64,000 nucleotides of DNA from Balneola sp. MJW-20 (GTDB taxonomy: Bacteria; Bacteroidota; Rhodothermia; Balneolales; Balneolaceae): positions 124,001 through 188,000 of the forward strand of contig NZ_JBFNXW010000001.1 in NCBI RefSeq assembly GCF_040811775.1, read 5' to 3'. The notes below the pieces were generated by a model that was not told the DNA's origin, did no database searches, and saw nothing but the letters and a program-made list of their open reading frames with translations. The position numbers and the translations under genes were made by a program. This document shows positions 34,628-43,090 of this stretch, piece after piece; within the stretch, counting starts at the first letter, position 1, and the number at the start of each line of letters is the position of its first letter.

Positions 34628-35787
34628 CAGGCTACCGTGGCAAACATACGATTCAGAATTGCTTCCAGCTTATCGGTGAGGTAGATCACGTCCTCTTCGG
34701 TATTATCTTTTCCGAAAGAGATACGGATACTGGAGTTTGCCGCAGCATCTTCAAGGCCCAGGCCACTTAACACATGAGAAGGTTCTACTGCCCCGGATGT
34801 ACAGGCTGAGCCATTAGATACACAAATGCCCTCAATATCCAGATTCAGAAGAAGCATTTCTCCATCAATACCGCTACCACTGTCATCCGTAAAGGACAGG
34901 TTGATGATATGTGGTGCTCCGTCGGCGGAGCCGTTTATAGAATAGTTGAAATTCAGTTTTTGGTCGAGCTGATCGACGAAGAGTTTTCGCAGTTTTTGAT
35001 ATTTGGCTGTATGTGCTGCCATTTCACTAACCGAAAGTTCAAGTGCTTTGGCAAAACCAACGATACCGGCAACATTCAGTGTGCCGCCCCTTCTCCTTCT
35101 TTCCTGTGATCCACCGTGCATCCATGGCATCCAGCGTGAGCCATTCCTGACATAAAGAAGTCCGATGCCCTTAGGGCCATAGATCTTGTGGCCGCTTCCG
35201 CTGAGCAGATCCACACCGATGTCATTAACATTTACCGGTATCTTTCCCAGGCTCTGTACGGTATCAGAATGAAAGAGCACTCCTTTTTCACGGCACACGG
35301 TCGCGATCTCGCTGAGAGGGTTGATCGTGCCGATCTCGTTATTTATATGCATCAAAGAAACCAGTGCCGTTTTATCGGTGATCTTGTCTGCAACAGATTC
35401 TGCAGTTATAGTACCACAGTCCTGCGATTCTACGAAAACCGGCTTCACTCCCTGCATCTGAGCCAGTTCAACAGTATGAAGAACAGCATGGTGTTCGATC
35501 TCTGAGGTAACCACCTCATTCTTATCACCCGACATTGCCAGAACTCCTTTAATTGCCGCGTTGTCACTTTCGGTACCACCACTGGTGAAAATGATCTCAG
35601 AAGGTTCAGCTCCGATGAGCTGAGCTACTTTTTCGCGGGCATCTTCGACAACCACCTTGGCTTTCTGGCCCAGATGATGTGCAGAATTGGCATTTCCATA
35701 ATTTTCACGCAGATATGGGAGCATTTCCTCCAGAACCCTTTCGTCTAATGGGGTTGTGGCTGCATGATCAAAATAAACGGTTCTCAT
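34627..35787 (-). CDS. Cysteine desulfurase (NifS/IscS family)
   Basis: A 386-residue PLP enzyme that takes sulfur from cysteine for Fe-S clusters or thiolated tRNA. The PLP lysine is Lys201 in SGSGHKIYGPKG. The active-site cysteine loop is CVSNGSACTSGAVEPSHVL (Cys329), of the group I (IscS/NifS) type. The N-terminus MRTVYFDHAATTPLD is typical. The gene is not with iscU or other Fe-S genes, so a role in tRNA thiolation or general sulfur supply is equally possible. It is the first gene of a four-gene minus-strand group. Confidence 0.93.
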   Translation of the reverse strand: MRTVYFDHAATTPLDERVLEEMLPYLRENYGNANSAHHLGQKAKVVVEDAREKVAQLIGAEPSEIIFTSGGTESDNAAIKGVLAMSGDKNEVVTSEIEHHAVLHTVELAQMQGVKPVFVESQDCGTITAESVADKITDKTALVSLMHINNEIGTINPLSEIATVCREKGVLFHSDTVQSLGKIPVNVNDIGVDLLSGSGHKIYGPKGIGLLYVRNGSRWMPWMHGGSQERRRRGGTLNVAGIVGFAKALELSVSEMAAHTAKYQKLRKLFVDQLDQKLNFNYSINGSADGAPHIINLSFTDDSGSGIDGEMLLLNLDIEGICVSNGSACTSGAVEPSHVLSGLGLEDAAANSSIRISFGKDNTEEDVIYLTDKLEAILNRMFATVA

Positions 35788-35816
35788 AGTAGATTTTTCG
35801 GTTTTAGATCATCTCC

Positions 35817-35824
35817 CAAAAATA
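35817..35824 (-). promoter_or_regulatory. Possible -7 box (TATTTTTG) for the cysteine desulfurase operon
   Basis: Read on the minus strand this matches TAnnTTTG, 30 bases upstream of the start codon. A TTTG lies only 14 bases further upstream, closer than the usual about 20, so the assignment is tentative. Confidence 0.35.
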
Positions 35825-35859
35825 TTCAATTTCTGGTACAAAAGCAGGATGCTTTACCG

Positions 35860-35887
35860 GATTTGAGATATGAGATACGGGAATGCG
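35860..35887. repeat. Degenerate period-7 repeat (GATATGA-like), 4 units
   Basis: Heptads GATTTGA, GATATGA, GATACGG, GAATGCG between the divergent cysteine desulfurase and pgk genes. G and A are fixed in columns 1 and 2. Confidence 0.55.
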
Positions 35888-35917
35888 CTCTAAACTGTAT
35901 ACTATTTATTTTTAAAT

Positions 35918-35952
35918 GACTCAGGACTGAGTACTCAGTTCCCAATACTAAA
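35918..35952. repeat. Degenerate period-7 repeat (GACTCAG-like), 5 units
   Basis: Heptads GACTCAG, GACTGAG, TACTCAG, TTCCCAA, TACTAAA. The array ends 12 bases before the -7 box of pgk, covering the place where a -33 element would be. Confidence 0.65.
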
Positions 35953-35964
35953 ATTGTCTCTGAT

Positions 35965-35972
35965 TAGCTTTG
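35965..35972 (+). promoter_or_regulatory. -7 box (TAGCTTTG) of pgk
   Basis: Exact TAnnTTTG match, 44 bases before the pgk start. No TTTG is found at the -33 distance, where heptad repeat sequence lies. Confidence 0.45.
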
Positions 35973-36016
35973 TGGCTATTTTCATTGCCTGTTAAAAACT
36001 TAAGTTAAAAGGAAAT

Positions 36017-37210
36017 ATGGCCAAGCTTACTCTTCAGGATCTCGATGTTAAAGGAAAGAAAGTACTGATGCGCGTTGACTTCAACGTGCCTCTTGAAAAT
36101 GGAAGGATCACCGACGACAACAGGATCGTACAGGCTCTTCAGTCTATCAATTACCTGACCAATAAAGGATGTCTTCTGATTCTGAGTAGTCATCTTGGCC
36201 GCCCCAAAGGATCTCCTGATCCGGAATTCTCACTAAAACCGGTTGCAGAGCATCTGGCAACCCTGGTAGATGTACCAGTTCATTTTGCATCCGACTGCAT
36301 AGGTGATGAAGCAAAGTCTGCCATAGATAAAGCCGGCGAAGGAGAGATCGTACTGCTGGAAAACGTTCGTTTTCACGCCGGGGAAACTGCTAACGACCCT
36401 GAATTCGCAAAAGAACTGGCATCCAATGCCGATCTTTTTGTGAATGATGCTTTTGGGAGCAGTCATCGTGCCCATGCATCCGTTGCCGGGGTGACTGAAT
36501 ATCTGCAACCTGCTGCCTCCGGTTTTCTGCTGGAAAAGGAGATCAAATACCTGAGTGAAAGTGTGAATAATCCGGTCAGGCCCTTTGTGGCAATTCTGGG
36601 AGGAGCCAAAGTATCTGACAAGATCGGAGTGATTGAAAACCTGCTCAATAAAGTTGATTCAATTATCATCGGCGGTGGAATGACCTACACATTCTATAAA
36701 GCCAAAGGAATTCCAATTGGTAATTCACTGATCGAGGATGACAAAGTAGAACTGGCAGGAGAGCTGATACAGAAGGCCAGTGCTGCCGGTGTGGATCTTA
36801 TGCTGCCGGTTGATTCCGTGGTAGCAAAGGAATTCTCAAACGATGCCGAGTTCAAGACGGTATCGGAAAGAGGGATCGAGGACGGATGGATGGCGCTGGA
36901 TATCGGGCCTGACTCGGTAAACAAGTTCTCTGATACCATCCGTAATGCCAAAACAGTAGTCTGGAACGGGCCGATGGGTGTATTTGAGATGGATAATTTC
37001 TCAAAAGGTACCTTTGCAGTTGCCGAGGCTCTGGCTGAAGCTACCAGGAATGGAGCTACCACGATCATCGGTGGGGGAGATTCGGCTGCAGCGATCGCAA
37101 AAGCCGGTTTAAGTGAGCAAGTATCTCATGTATCTACCGGCGGCGGCGCCAGTTTGGAATACCTGGAGGGTAAAGATCTTCCCGGAGTTACATCCCTGAC
37201 GGATAAGTAA
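36017..37210 (+). CDS. pgk: Phosphoglycerate kinase
   Basis: Glycolytic enzyme (397 residues) transferring phosphate between 1,3-bisphosphoglycerate and ADP. Visible features are [20 protein letters not shown] (substrate loop), SSHLGRPKG (substrate Arg and His), [38 protein letters not shown] and the C-terminal [13 protein letters not shown] nucleotide loop. Length is normal. The ribosome binding site AAAAGGAAAT precedes the ATG. It is preceded by a -7 box and heptad repeats and is probably a single gene. Confidence 0.98.
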   Translation: MAKLTLQDLDVKGKKVLMRVDFNVPLENGRITDDNRIVQALQSINYLTNKGCLLILSSHLGRPKGSPDPEFSLKPVAEHLATLVDVPVHFASDCIGDEAKSAIDKAGEGEIVLLENVRFHAGETANDPEFAKELASNADLFVNDAFGSSHRAHASVAGVTEYLQPAASGFLLEKEIKYLSESVNNPVRPFVAILGGAKVSDKIGVIENLLNKVDSIIIGGGMTYTFYKAKGIPIGNSLIEDDKVELAGELIQKASAAGVDLMLPVDSVVAKEFSNDAEFKTVSERGIEDGWMALDIGPDSVNKFSDTIRNAKTVVWNGPMGVFEMDNFSKGTFAVAEALAEATRNGATTIIGGGDSAAAIAKAGLSEQVSHVSTGGGASLEYLEGKDLPGVTSLTDK

Positions 37211-37311
37211 CATCAATATGTGATGCTTCAAGATTGGCATTTGTTCTGACTGTTCTATAGAATCAAACAGATTGTGTGAAGGGTATAATCAATTAATTAA
37301 AGCGGGTTCTT

Positions 37312-39246
37312 ATGATCAAAAAGTGGGTATTGTTCCTGATTCCTGTTTTTTTGACTTCTTCTGTACATGCACAGGTATCGGAATTTGGAATGTCCAATAG
37401 GTCAGAGATAGAAATGACCCGGACAGCAGCAGGGACTGAGAGCAATGCTCTGATCCTTTTTGAAGTAGGAGAGCTCTTTTTTACCGAAGATCTGGAGCTT
37501 GCCATAGAACATCATGTTCGATTTAAGCTTTTCGAGGCAAATGATGATCTTATGGATCCCTTTACAGTTACTTATAATCCACAGGTGGGGCAGTATCTGG
37601 ATGAGATTAAAGCAGCAGTGCATCTGGTCAATAAGGCAGGGAGAACAGAATCGGTATATCTGACTGATGGTGTTATTAATGAGACAGATATTGGAAACGG
37701 CCTGAAACAAATTGATTTCGACATTGAGGGTATTAAACCAGGGTCTGTTTTTGAATTTTCCTATACCTTGGTTTACGGGCATCCTGCGAATGCTCCGGAT
37801 TGGATCATTCAGAGAGATATTCCGGTACTCTATAATGAGCTGAATTTTCTGCAGGATGCATATTTTCGGTATGATATCCGGCTCATAGGAAATAAAGTAC
37901 AGGTTCAATCAGATAAAGAATTTTATTCAAATTTCGGAAGAGGTACCCTGTACACCTGGAGATCAGGAAATATTCCAGCGCTGGGCGACCCATCCTATGC
38001 TTATTCAAGAGAAAATTTCCGAACCCGTATTCAATTTCTCCTGAAAAAAATTCAGATACCGGATGCAATTGAAGAAGATTTTGGTAGAACCTGGGGGGAA
38101 ATCTATGAAGGTCTGCTGACAGACTATTATTTCGCCGGTCAGCTTTTGCAGGATCCGGTGATCAGCAGGAAGTCGCAGGAATTAGCGGGACAAACGAAGA
38201 CAAGTAAATCAGCAGCACAGTCGATCTATGATTTTGTTTCAGACTCCGTGATGTGGGATAACACGTATAGTCTAAAAACTGATTTCAGGGTTCGTGAATC
38301 CCTGAATGGTAATCCGGCTTCCTCAGCAGCTGTGAATCTTCTGCTAAATCGTATGTTGCGTGATCTGGATATTAAGGCGGATCCGGTATTAATCAGTACC
38401 CGGGATCATGGATATATGTTTAAAGCAGATGCTTCTTTGAAACAGTTCAATCACCTGATCGTCCGGGCAGAAATGGATGACCAGGTCTATTATCTGGACG
38501 CTACCGAAGGTAAAAGGCCGCTGTCTCTCACACCGCTTAAAGATATGAACGGTCTTGGCCTGCATTTCAAAGAGGATACGCTTGAATGGGTAGATGTAGA
38601 GGCGCTATCAACTTCGGATATCAGGTTATCCCTAACGGGAAATATGGAGTCTGGCGGATCGGTCAAGGGATTTATTTCAGGTAAGATAACAGGATATGAG
38701 ACGCTGAATATTACATTAAACTCCGACTGGTTAAGATCTATGTTCAGTACGGAAAAAGGGGGACAGGAGATCGTGATGGAAAGTGATACTCTCAGCATTA
38801 GTAGAGATCAGAATTCATTCCCAGGGATTTCATTTACCACCGATACCGTATTAGTCCGGAACATCCCAGTTACTACAAGAAATGATACTTTGTTATTTGA
38901 TCCCTTAATGGTATTCCGGGACATTAGTAATTCTTTTTCAGCAGCCGGAAGAAAATACCCGGTTGAATATGATTACCCCTTCTCCAGAGTATTCAATGCG
39001 GATATCATATTACCATCCGGTTATAGCATTGCAGCTTTACCAGATCCTGTAACGTTAAGATTGCCTTCAGGAAAAGGAAGATTGATAATGATTACACAGG
39101 ATCTGGGTGATCGAATATCCTATCTGATGCAGCTGGAGATCAGTAACTATTATTTTTCGGTATCTGAATTTCCGTTGTTGAGAGAGGTTTACCGGCTGAT
39201 CGGAGATACTAAAAACAGTATGGTAAAACTGATAAAAAGTCCCTGA
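37312..39246 (+). CDS. DUF3857/transglutaminase-like protein lacking the catalytic Cys
   Basis: A 644-residue secreted protein (signal peptide about residues 1-21, ending SVHAQ). The first 230 residues match the DUF3857 domain. A transglutaminase-like core follows (about residues 290-400), where the usual G-x-C-x-D helix reads LNGNPASSAAVNLLLNRML: the catalytic cysteine is absent. The His strand (FNHLIVRAEM) and Asp (YYLDATEGKRP) positions are kept. The C-terminal 200 residues are beta-rich and end in KLIKSP. Loss of the nucleophile suggests a binding rather than enzymatic role. It is probably a single gene 101 bases after pgk, ending in a terminator shared with the opposite strand. Confidence 0.8.
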   Translation: MIKKWVLFLIPVFLTSSVHAQVSEFGMSNRSEIEMTRTAAGTESNALILFEVGELFFTEDLELAIEHHVRFKLFEANDDLMDPFTVTYNPQVGQYLDEIKAAVHLVNKAGRTESVYLTDGVINETDIGNGLKQIDFDIEGIKPGSVFEFSYTLVYGHPANAPDWIIQRDIPVLYNELNFLQDAYFRYDIRLIGNKVQVQSDKEFYSNFGRGTLYTWRSGNIPALGDPSYAYSRENFRTRIQFLLKKIQIPDAIEEDFGRTWGEIYEGLLTDYYFAGQLLQDPVISRKSQELAGQTKTSKSAAQSIYDFVSDSVMWDNTYSLKTDFRVRESLNGNPASSAAVNLLLNRMLRDLDIKADPVLISTRDHGYMFKADASLKQFNHLIVRAEMDDQVYYLDATEGKRPLSLTPLKDMNGLGLHFKEDTLEWVDVEALSTSDIRLSLTGNMESGGSVKGFISGKITGYETLNITLNSDWLRSMFSTEKGGQEIVMESDTLSISRDQNSFPGISFTTDTVLVRNIPVTTRNDTLLFDPLMVFRDISNSFSAAGRKYPVEYDYPFSRVFNADIILPSGYSIAALPDPVTLRLPSGKGRLIMITQDLGDRISYLMQLEISNYYFSVSEFPLLREVYRLIGDTKNSMVKLIKSP

Positions 39247-39249
39247 ATT

Positions 39250-39282
39250 AAAAAAAGGCTCCGGAGTTCCGAAGCCTTTTTA
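39250..39282. terminator. Bidirectional terminator between convergent genes
   Basis: AAAAAGGCT and AGCCTTTTT form a stem around an inner CGG/CCG pairing. A and T runs on both sides let it work for the DUF3857 gene (plus) and the WG-repeat operon (minus). Confidence 0.85.
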
Positions 39283-39300
39283 TGATAGAAAGCTCAGTTA

Positions 39301-40350
39301 TCAGTTCGTGGGGAACCAGACAAACTTTCCGTCTCTGTTGATGTAGCCATATTCTTCTTCGAATTCGTCTTCTACAGGCACCAGTACGGTTACACGGGCA
39401 AGGCCATTGTAGAAAGGTTGAACTTCATCAAATAACCGACTGGTGATCTGATCACCATTCTTATTGATAAAGGTCCACTGACCATTGATCATAACAGCGG
39501 CACGGCCTTCATTAAATTTTTCAGCCTGCTCGAACTGTTCTTCGATCACCACCTCGCCTTTGCGGTTGATGTAACCGAATGAATTGGAGTTGCTGCGGAA
39601 AGGGGCCAGCCCGTCACCGAAATCGCCCACGCTGATAAACTGTGGAGAGATAACCACTTCCCCATCTCCGTTAATGAAAGCCCAGCGGTCGCTGATGCGT
39701 ACAGCCGCCAGCTTGTCACTGAAAGGTCGCGCTTCGGCATACTTCAGATCGATCACCGGATTCCCGTTCTTGTCAATATAACCGTAAAGATCATTATCCC
39801 GGATCATAGCCCGGCCATCGATGAACTGATTTTCCTCAACAAAGTCCATTCCGGAAGGAAGATCGATCGCCTCCACTTTATCTCCGTTCTCATTAATGTA
39901 GTAGAACTCGGAATAGTCAATGCTTCGTACAAAAGCCCGGTCATTGGAAAAAGCATAGGCAGAACGGAACCGTGGATTCACAATAAAATTACCGGACTTG
40001 TTGATGTATCCCCACTTGCCGTCAAACTGAACCGCAGCTTTTCCCTCTGAGAAACTGGACGCATTATTCAGACTCAGATCGATGACCACATCCCCTTTAG
40101 AATTGATGTATCTCCATCTTCCGCCGTCTCGTACCACTGCAAGACCATCATAAAAAGGTCTGGCCGACTGGAATTGCGGTTCTATGGCAATCTGTCCACT
40201 TTGGTTGATATAGCCCCATCTACCATCCAGCTCTACAGGGTATAGTTCAACTTCATTGGATTCATCCTGGCCGGTAATATCATTCACGATATCACAGGAT
40301 GACAGGATCAGGGTAAAAATTACAAGGGTAGAAAGTATATAAGATCTCAT
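39301..40350 (-). CDS. WG-repeat lipoprotein (second of tandem pair)
   Basis: A 349-residue lipoprotein (TLILSSCDIV, Cys about 19) made almost entirely of about eight WG repeats, each a short strand block such as GRWGYINQSGQIAIEPQFQSA followed by FYDGLAVVRDG-like sequence. WG repeats form a beta structure of unknown role and probably bind a ligand or partner at the cell surface. I start at ATG 40350 because it places the lipoprotein signal at the N-terminus; an ATG ten codons upstream lies within the preceding gene. It is paralogous to the neighbouring gene: both keep SSC/SGCD-V-N-ITG after the signal and end with GYINR-GKFVW-P. Confidence 0.85.
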   Translation of the reverse strand: MRSYILSTLVIFTLILSSCDIVNDITGQDESNEVELYPVELDGRWGYINQSGQIAIEPQFQSARPFYDGLAVVRDGGRWRYINSKGDVVIDLSLNNASSFSEGKAAVQFDGKWGYINKSGNFIVNPRFRSAYAFSNDRAFVRSIDYSEFYYINENGDKVEAIDLPSGMDFVEENQFIDGRAMIRDNDLYGYIDKNGNPVIDLKYAEARPFSDKLAAVRISDRWAFINGDGEVVISPQFISVGDFGDGLAPFRSNSNSFGYINRKGEVVIEEQFEQAEKFNEGRAAVMINGQWTFINKNGDQITSRLFDEVQPFYNGLARVTVLVPVEDEFEEEYGYINRDGKFVWFPTN

Positions 40351-40361
40351 GTCTGTCTGAT

Positions 40362-41405
40362 TTATTTGCTTGGGTACCATACGAATTCGCCTTTTCTGTT
40401 GATATATCCGTAGCTGGGATCGTCATCACTGCCGGTCCGTACACGGGCTATACCATTCATGAAGCTTTGAGCTTCGTCATAACCGTCTTTTATCACGATC
40501 AGTCCTCTTTTGCTTTCAATAAAAAACCAGTCACTACTTACGCGAACTGCTGCATATCCTTCACTGAACGACTGTGCTTCCTCGAACTGAGGTTCTACTA
40601 CAAATTCATCGTCTTTATTGATGTAACCGATATATCCATTATCCTCAACCCAGGCCCGGTCGTTCACAAAGGGTCCGGCGAGATCATATTTAGGAGTGAT
40701 CACCGGGGTTCCTTCTTTGTTGATATATCCCCAGCCATCTGCAGTTTGTATAGCTGCAAGTCCTTCAGAAAATTCCCCGGCTGAGGAGATCTGAAAGGAG
40801 GGGCTGATGACTTCATTTCCTTTGTCATTGATATAAACCCAGCCTTCAAAACCTTCTACTGCGGCATAGCCTTCTGAGAACGGCCGTGCATCACTGTACC
40901 TGGCTTCAACCACAAAGTTGCCGTTGGTATTGATGTATCCCCAAAGTCCGTCTGTTCGGACAGCTGCTTTTCCTTCTGAAAAGTTTGAGGCAAAATCGAA
41001 GGCAGGATCAACTACATAATTTCCCTGCTTGTTTATGTAGCCATAACTTTGACCGGTAGACTGAACCGCTGCCAGTCCGTCGTTAAAATCGCCCGCAATG
41101 CTGAACTGAGGATCGATAGAAAGTCTGCCAGTTTCAGCATCCACATAACCCCAGTTGGTGCCGGTTCTGACTGCTGCCATCCCATCTGAGAAGTCACGTG
41201 CCAGATCGAAACGGGGATTAATGCTCACCACACCAGAGGTCTCAATAAACCCCCACTGGCCGTTAAGCAATATGGGGTGAATAGTCGTCTTTTTCTTGTC
41301 TTCCTTTCCGGTGATAGAGTTAACAAGATCACATCCGGAAAATACAAACAAGCCAATGATCGAAAATAAAAGTATGACTAGTTTTAAGCGTTTATAGGTT
41401 ACCAT
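40362..41405 (-). CDS. WG-repeat lipoprotein (first of tandem pair)
   Basis: A 347-residue lipoprotein (FVFSGCDLVN, Cys about 25) with about eight WG repeats (NGQWGFIETSGVVSINPRFD, TNWGYVDAETGRLSIDPQF, and so on). It shares layout, lipobox context and C-terminal sequence (YGYINRKGEFVWYPSK) with the next gene, 11 bases downstream, and the two are probably an old tandem duplication. Function is unknown. It also lies only 9 bases from the DUF1501 gene upstream, so transcripts may be joined. Confidence 0.85.
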   Translation of the reverse strand: MVTYKRLKLVILLFSIIGLFVFSGCDLVNSITGKEDKKKTTIHPILLNGQWGFIETSGVVSINPRFDLARDFSDGMAAVRTGTNWGYVDAETGRLSIDPQFSIAGDFNDGLAAVQSTGQSYGYINKQGNYVVDPAFDFASNFSEGKAAVRTDGLWGYINTNGNFVVEARYSDARPFSEGYAAVEGFEGWVYINDKGNEVISPSFQISSAGEFSEGLAAIQTADGWGYINKEGTPVITPKYDLAGPFVNDRAWVEDNGYIGYINKDDEFVVEPQFEEAQSFSEGYAAVRVSSDWFFIESKRGLIVIKDGYDEAQSFMNGIARVRTGSDDDPSYGYINRKGEFVWYPSK

Positions 41406-41414
41406 GATGATATA

Positions 41415-43055
41415 TTATTTGATTAAGGTCATTTTTCCGGTCTCAGTACCAAGTCCGGTCTCAATTTTGTAGAAATAAACTCCGCTCGGGAGGTTTGCTG
41501 CATCAAACTGTAAAGAATGCTCTCCTGATGTAACGGAACGATTCATCAGTGTCCGGATCAGGCTTCCTTTAGAATCGAATACCTGTATTCTGACCTGAGT
41601 GGACCTGGATACACTGAATGAGATCGTGGTTGTAGGGTTGAAAGGGTTCGGATAATTCTGATTGAGCTTAAAGTCATCCGGCACACTTTCAGGTCTGCTT
41701 TCAGTGTTGGTTGCCAGGGCATCTACAAATTCCAGTTTGTTGAAGTTACCGGAAATTACTTCCTGAGCAGAAGCATCATCCAATCCGAACCAATCCAAGA
41801 GAATAGAATTATATACACTGCGGTAATCAGTTGAGTAGACCGGGTCTCCGGATCGGTCCAGATCCTGCAGATCAGAATGATTTCCGTATTGTCCTCCGTT
41901 TACCGGACCAAATACCATTACAGGCGCTGAAGAACCATGATCCGTACCATTAGAAGAGTTCTCATCCAGCGTCCGGCCAAATTCTGAGAAGGTCATGGTT
42001 AATGCACGATTCTGCTGATTATCGGCTTCAAGATCAGCGTAAAAGGCATTCACAGAATCAGCGATGTCGGCCAACAGGTTAGCGTGTCCGCCTTCGGCGC
42101 CTCCCTGCATATTATGTGTATCAAATCCTCCTTTGGATACCAGGAACACTTTGGTCTGTAAACCACCACGAATGAGGCGGGCAACAACCGAAAGAGAGCG
42201 GGCAAGCCCTGAATTAGGATAGGCAGCCAGGTTTGTAGCCGAATCGGCCGCGGTCTGAATAGATTCCAGATACTTAAAGGAGGAGTTCGCGATCTTTCTT
42301 GCAAAGGATAATGACCGACCGAATTCATTCTGAGGCACATTATTTTCATCATAGAAACCGCCCTGTTCCAGGAACTGAGTAAATTGCGAGGCACCTCCGA
42401 AGGTGACACCCAGATTTCCGAATTCACTTTGAAACAGGTTAGCAGAACCTCCTATTCGTACTCCTAAGGGAAATTCAGGAGGGTTTGCAATAAAATCGGG
42501 ATTATCCTCTACGAGGAATCTTCCGCCCCAGCCTGTACCCAGCATCTGGTTTGCGGATGAACCGGAGGTCCAAACATCGGTCCCCCTTGCATGAGACCGG
42601 CTATGATCCGCGTAGCCCACATTGTGTATCACCGCCATATCCCCGTTTCCCCAGCGGGGCTCCAAAGAAGCCATCGCTGGATGCATCCCGATATCATCAC
42701 TAAGCAGAATAGTGTCCTGCTTAGGAATTCCGATCGTAGGACGTTTTTGATAATAGACATCATTTTCAACCGGGATAATGGTATTTAAACCATCATTTCC
42801 ACCGCCAAGCTGGATTAGGATCAGTACACGATCGTTGTCAGCGGCCAAGAGGCGATTGAAAAATTTTGAACGGGCAAAGGTTGATACGGGCAGTCCTCCC
42901 AGTAACATGGACCCGGCCACAGCCCCAAAACCAAGGGAACTTAGAAAACTGCGTCTGGTCCATTCCTGATGATCCTGATTGTGGGCCTTGCCATCTTCCA
43001 GGCTGGCACCCACACGATTATGGGAATGAGATAAATGTTTTTTGTTATTACACAT
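41415..43055 (-). CDS. DUF1501 protein with Tat signal and T9SS sorting domain
   Basis: A 546-residue exported protein. A twin-arginine signal lies late in a long N-terminus (EWTRRSFLSSLGFGAVAG, about residues 32-49). The DUF1501 domain of the alkaline phosphatase/sulfatase fold follows (IQLGGGNDGLNTIIPVEN; GTDVWTSG; KGGFDTHNMQGG; FSEFGRTLDEN; GTDHGSSAPVMVFG). The last 85 residues are a type A T9SS C-terminal domain (NQNYPNPFNPTTTISFSV; LPSGVYFYKIET; GKMTLIK). This implies Tat export across the inner membrane and T9SS passage across the outer membrane. It is partnered with the DUF1800 gene upstream (35-base gap), a pairing common in environmental bacteria. Substrate unknown. Confidence 0.9.
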   Translation of the reverse strand: MCNNKKHLSHSHNRVGASLEDGKAHNQDHQEWTRRSFLSSLGFGAVAGSMLLGGLPVSTFARSKFFNRLLAADNDRVLILIQLGGGNDGLNTIIPVENDVYYQKRPTIGIPKQDTILLSDDIGMHPAMASLEPRWGNGDMAVIHNVGYADHSRSHARGTDVWTSGSSANQMLGTGWGGRFLVEDNPDFIANPPEFPLGVRIGGSANLFQSEFGNLGVTFGGASQFTQFLEQGGFYDENNVPQNEFGRSLSFARKIANSSFKYLESIQTAADSATNLAAYPNSGLARSLSVVARLIRGGLQTKVFLVSKGGFDTHNMQGGAEGGHANLLADIADSVNAFYADLEADNQQNRALTMTFSEFGRTLDENSSNGTDHGSSAPVMVFGPVNGGQYGNHSDLQDLDRSGDPVYSTDYRSVYNSILLDWFGLDDASAQEVISGNFNKLEFVDALATNTESRPESVPDDFKLNQNYPNPFNPTTTISFSVSRSTQVRIQVFDSKGSLIRTLMNRSVTSGEHSLQFDAANLPSGVYFYKIETGLGTETGKMTLIK

Positions 43056-43090
43056 ACCGATTGCTCTCTTTGGGGTTTAAGGGTCTGGTA

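Noticed and set aside
35973-35990. TGG...TTGCC resembling a -24/-12 promoter before pgk
   Set aside because: Spacing between GG and GC is 11 instead of 10, and a better -7 box overlaps the region.
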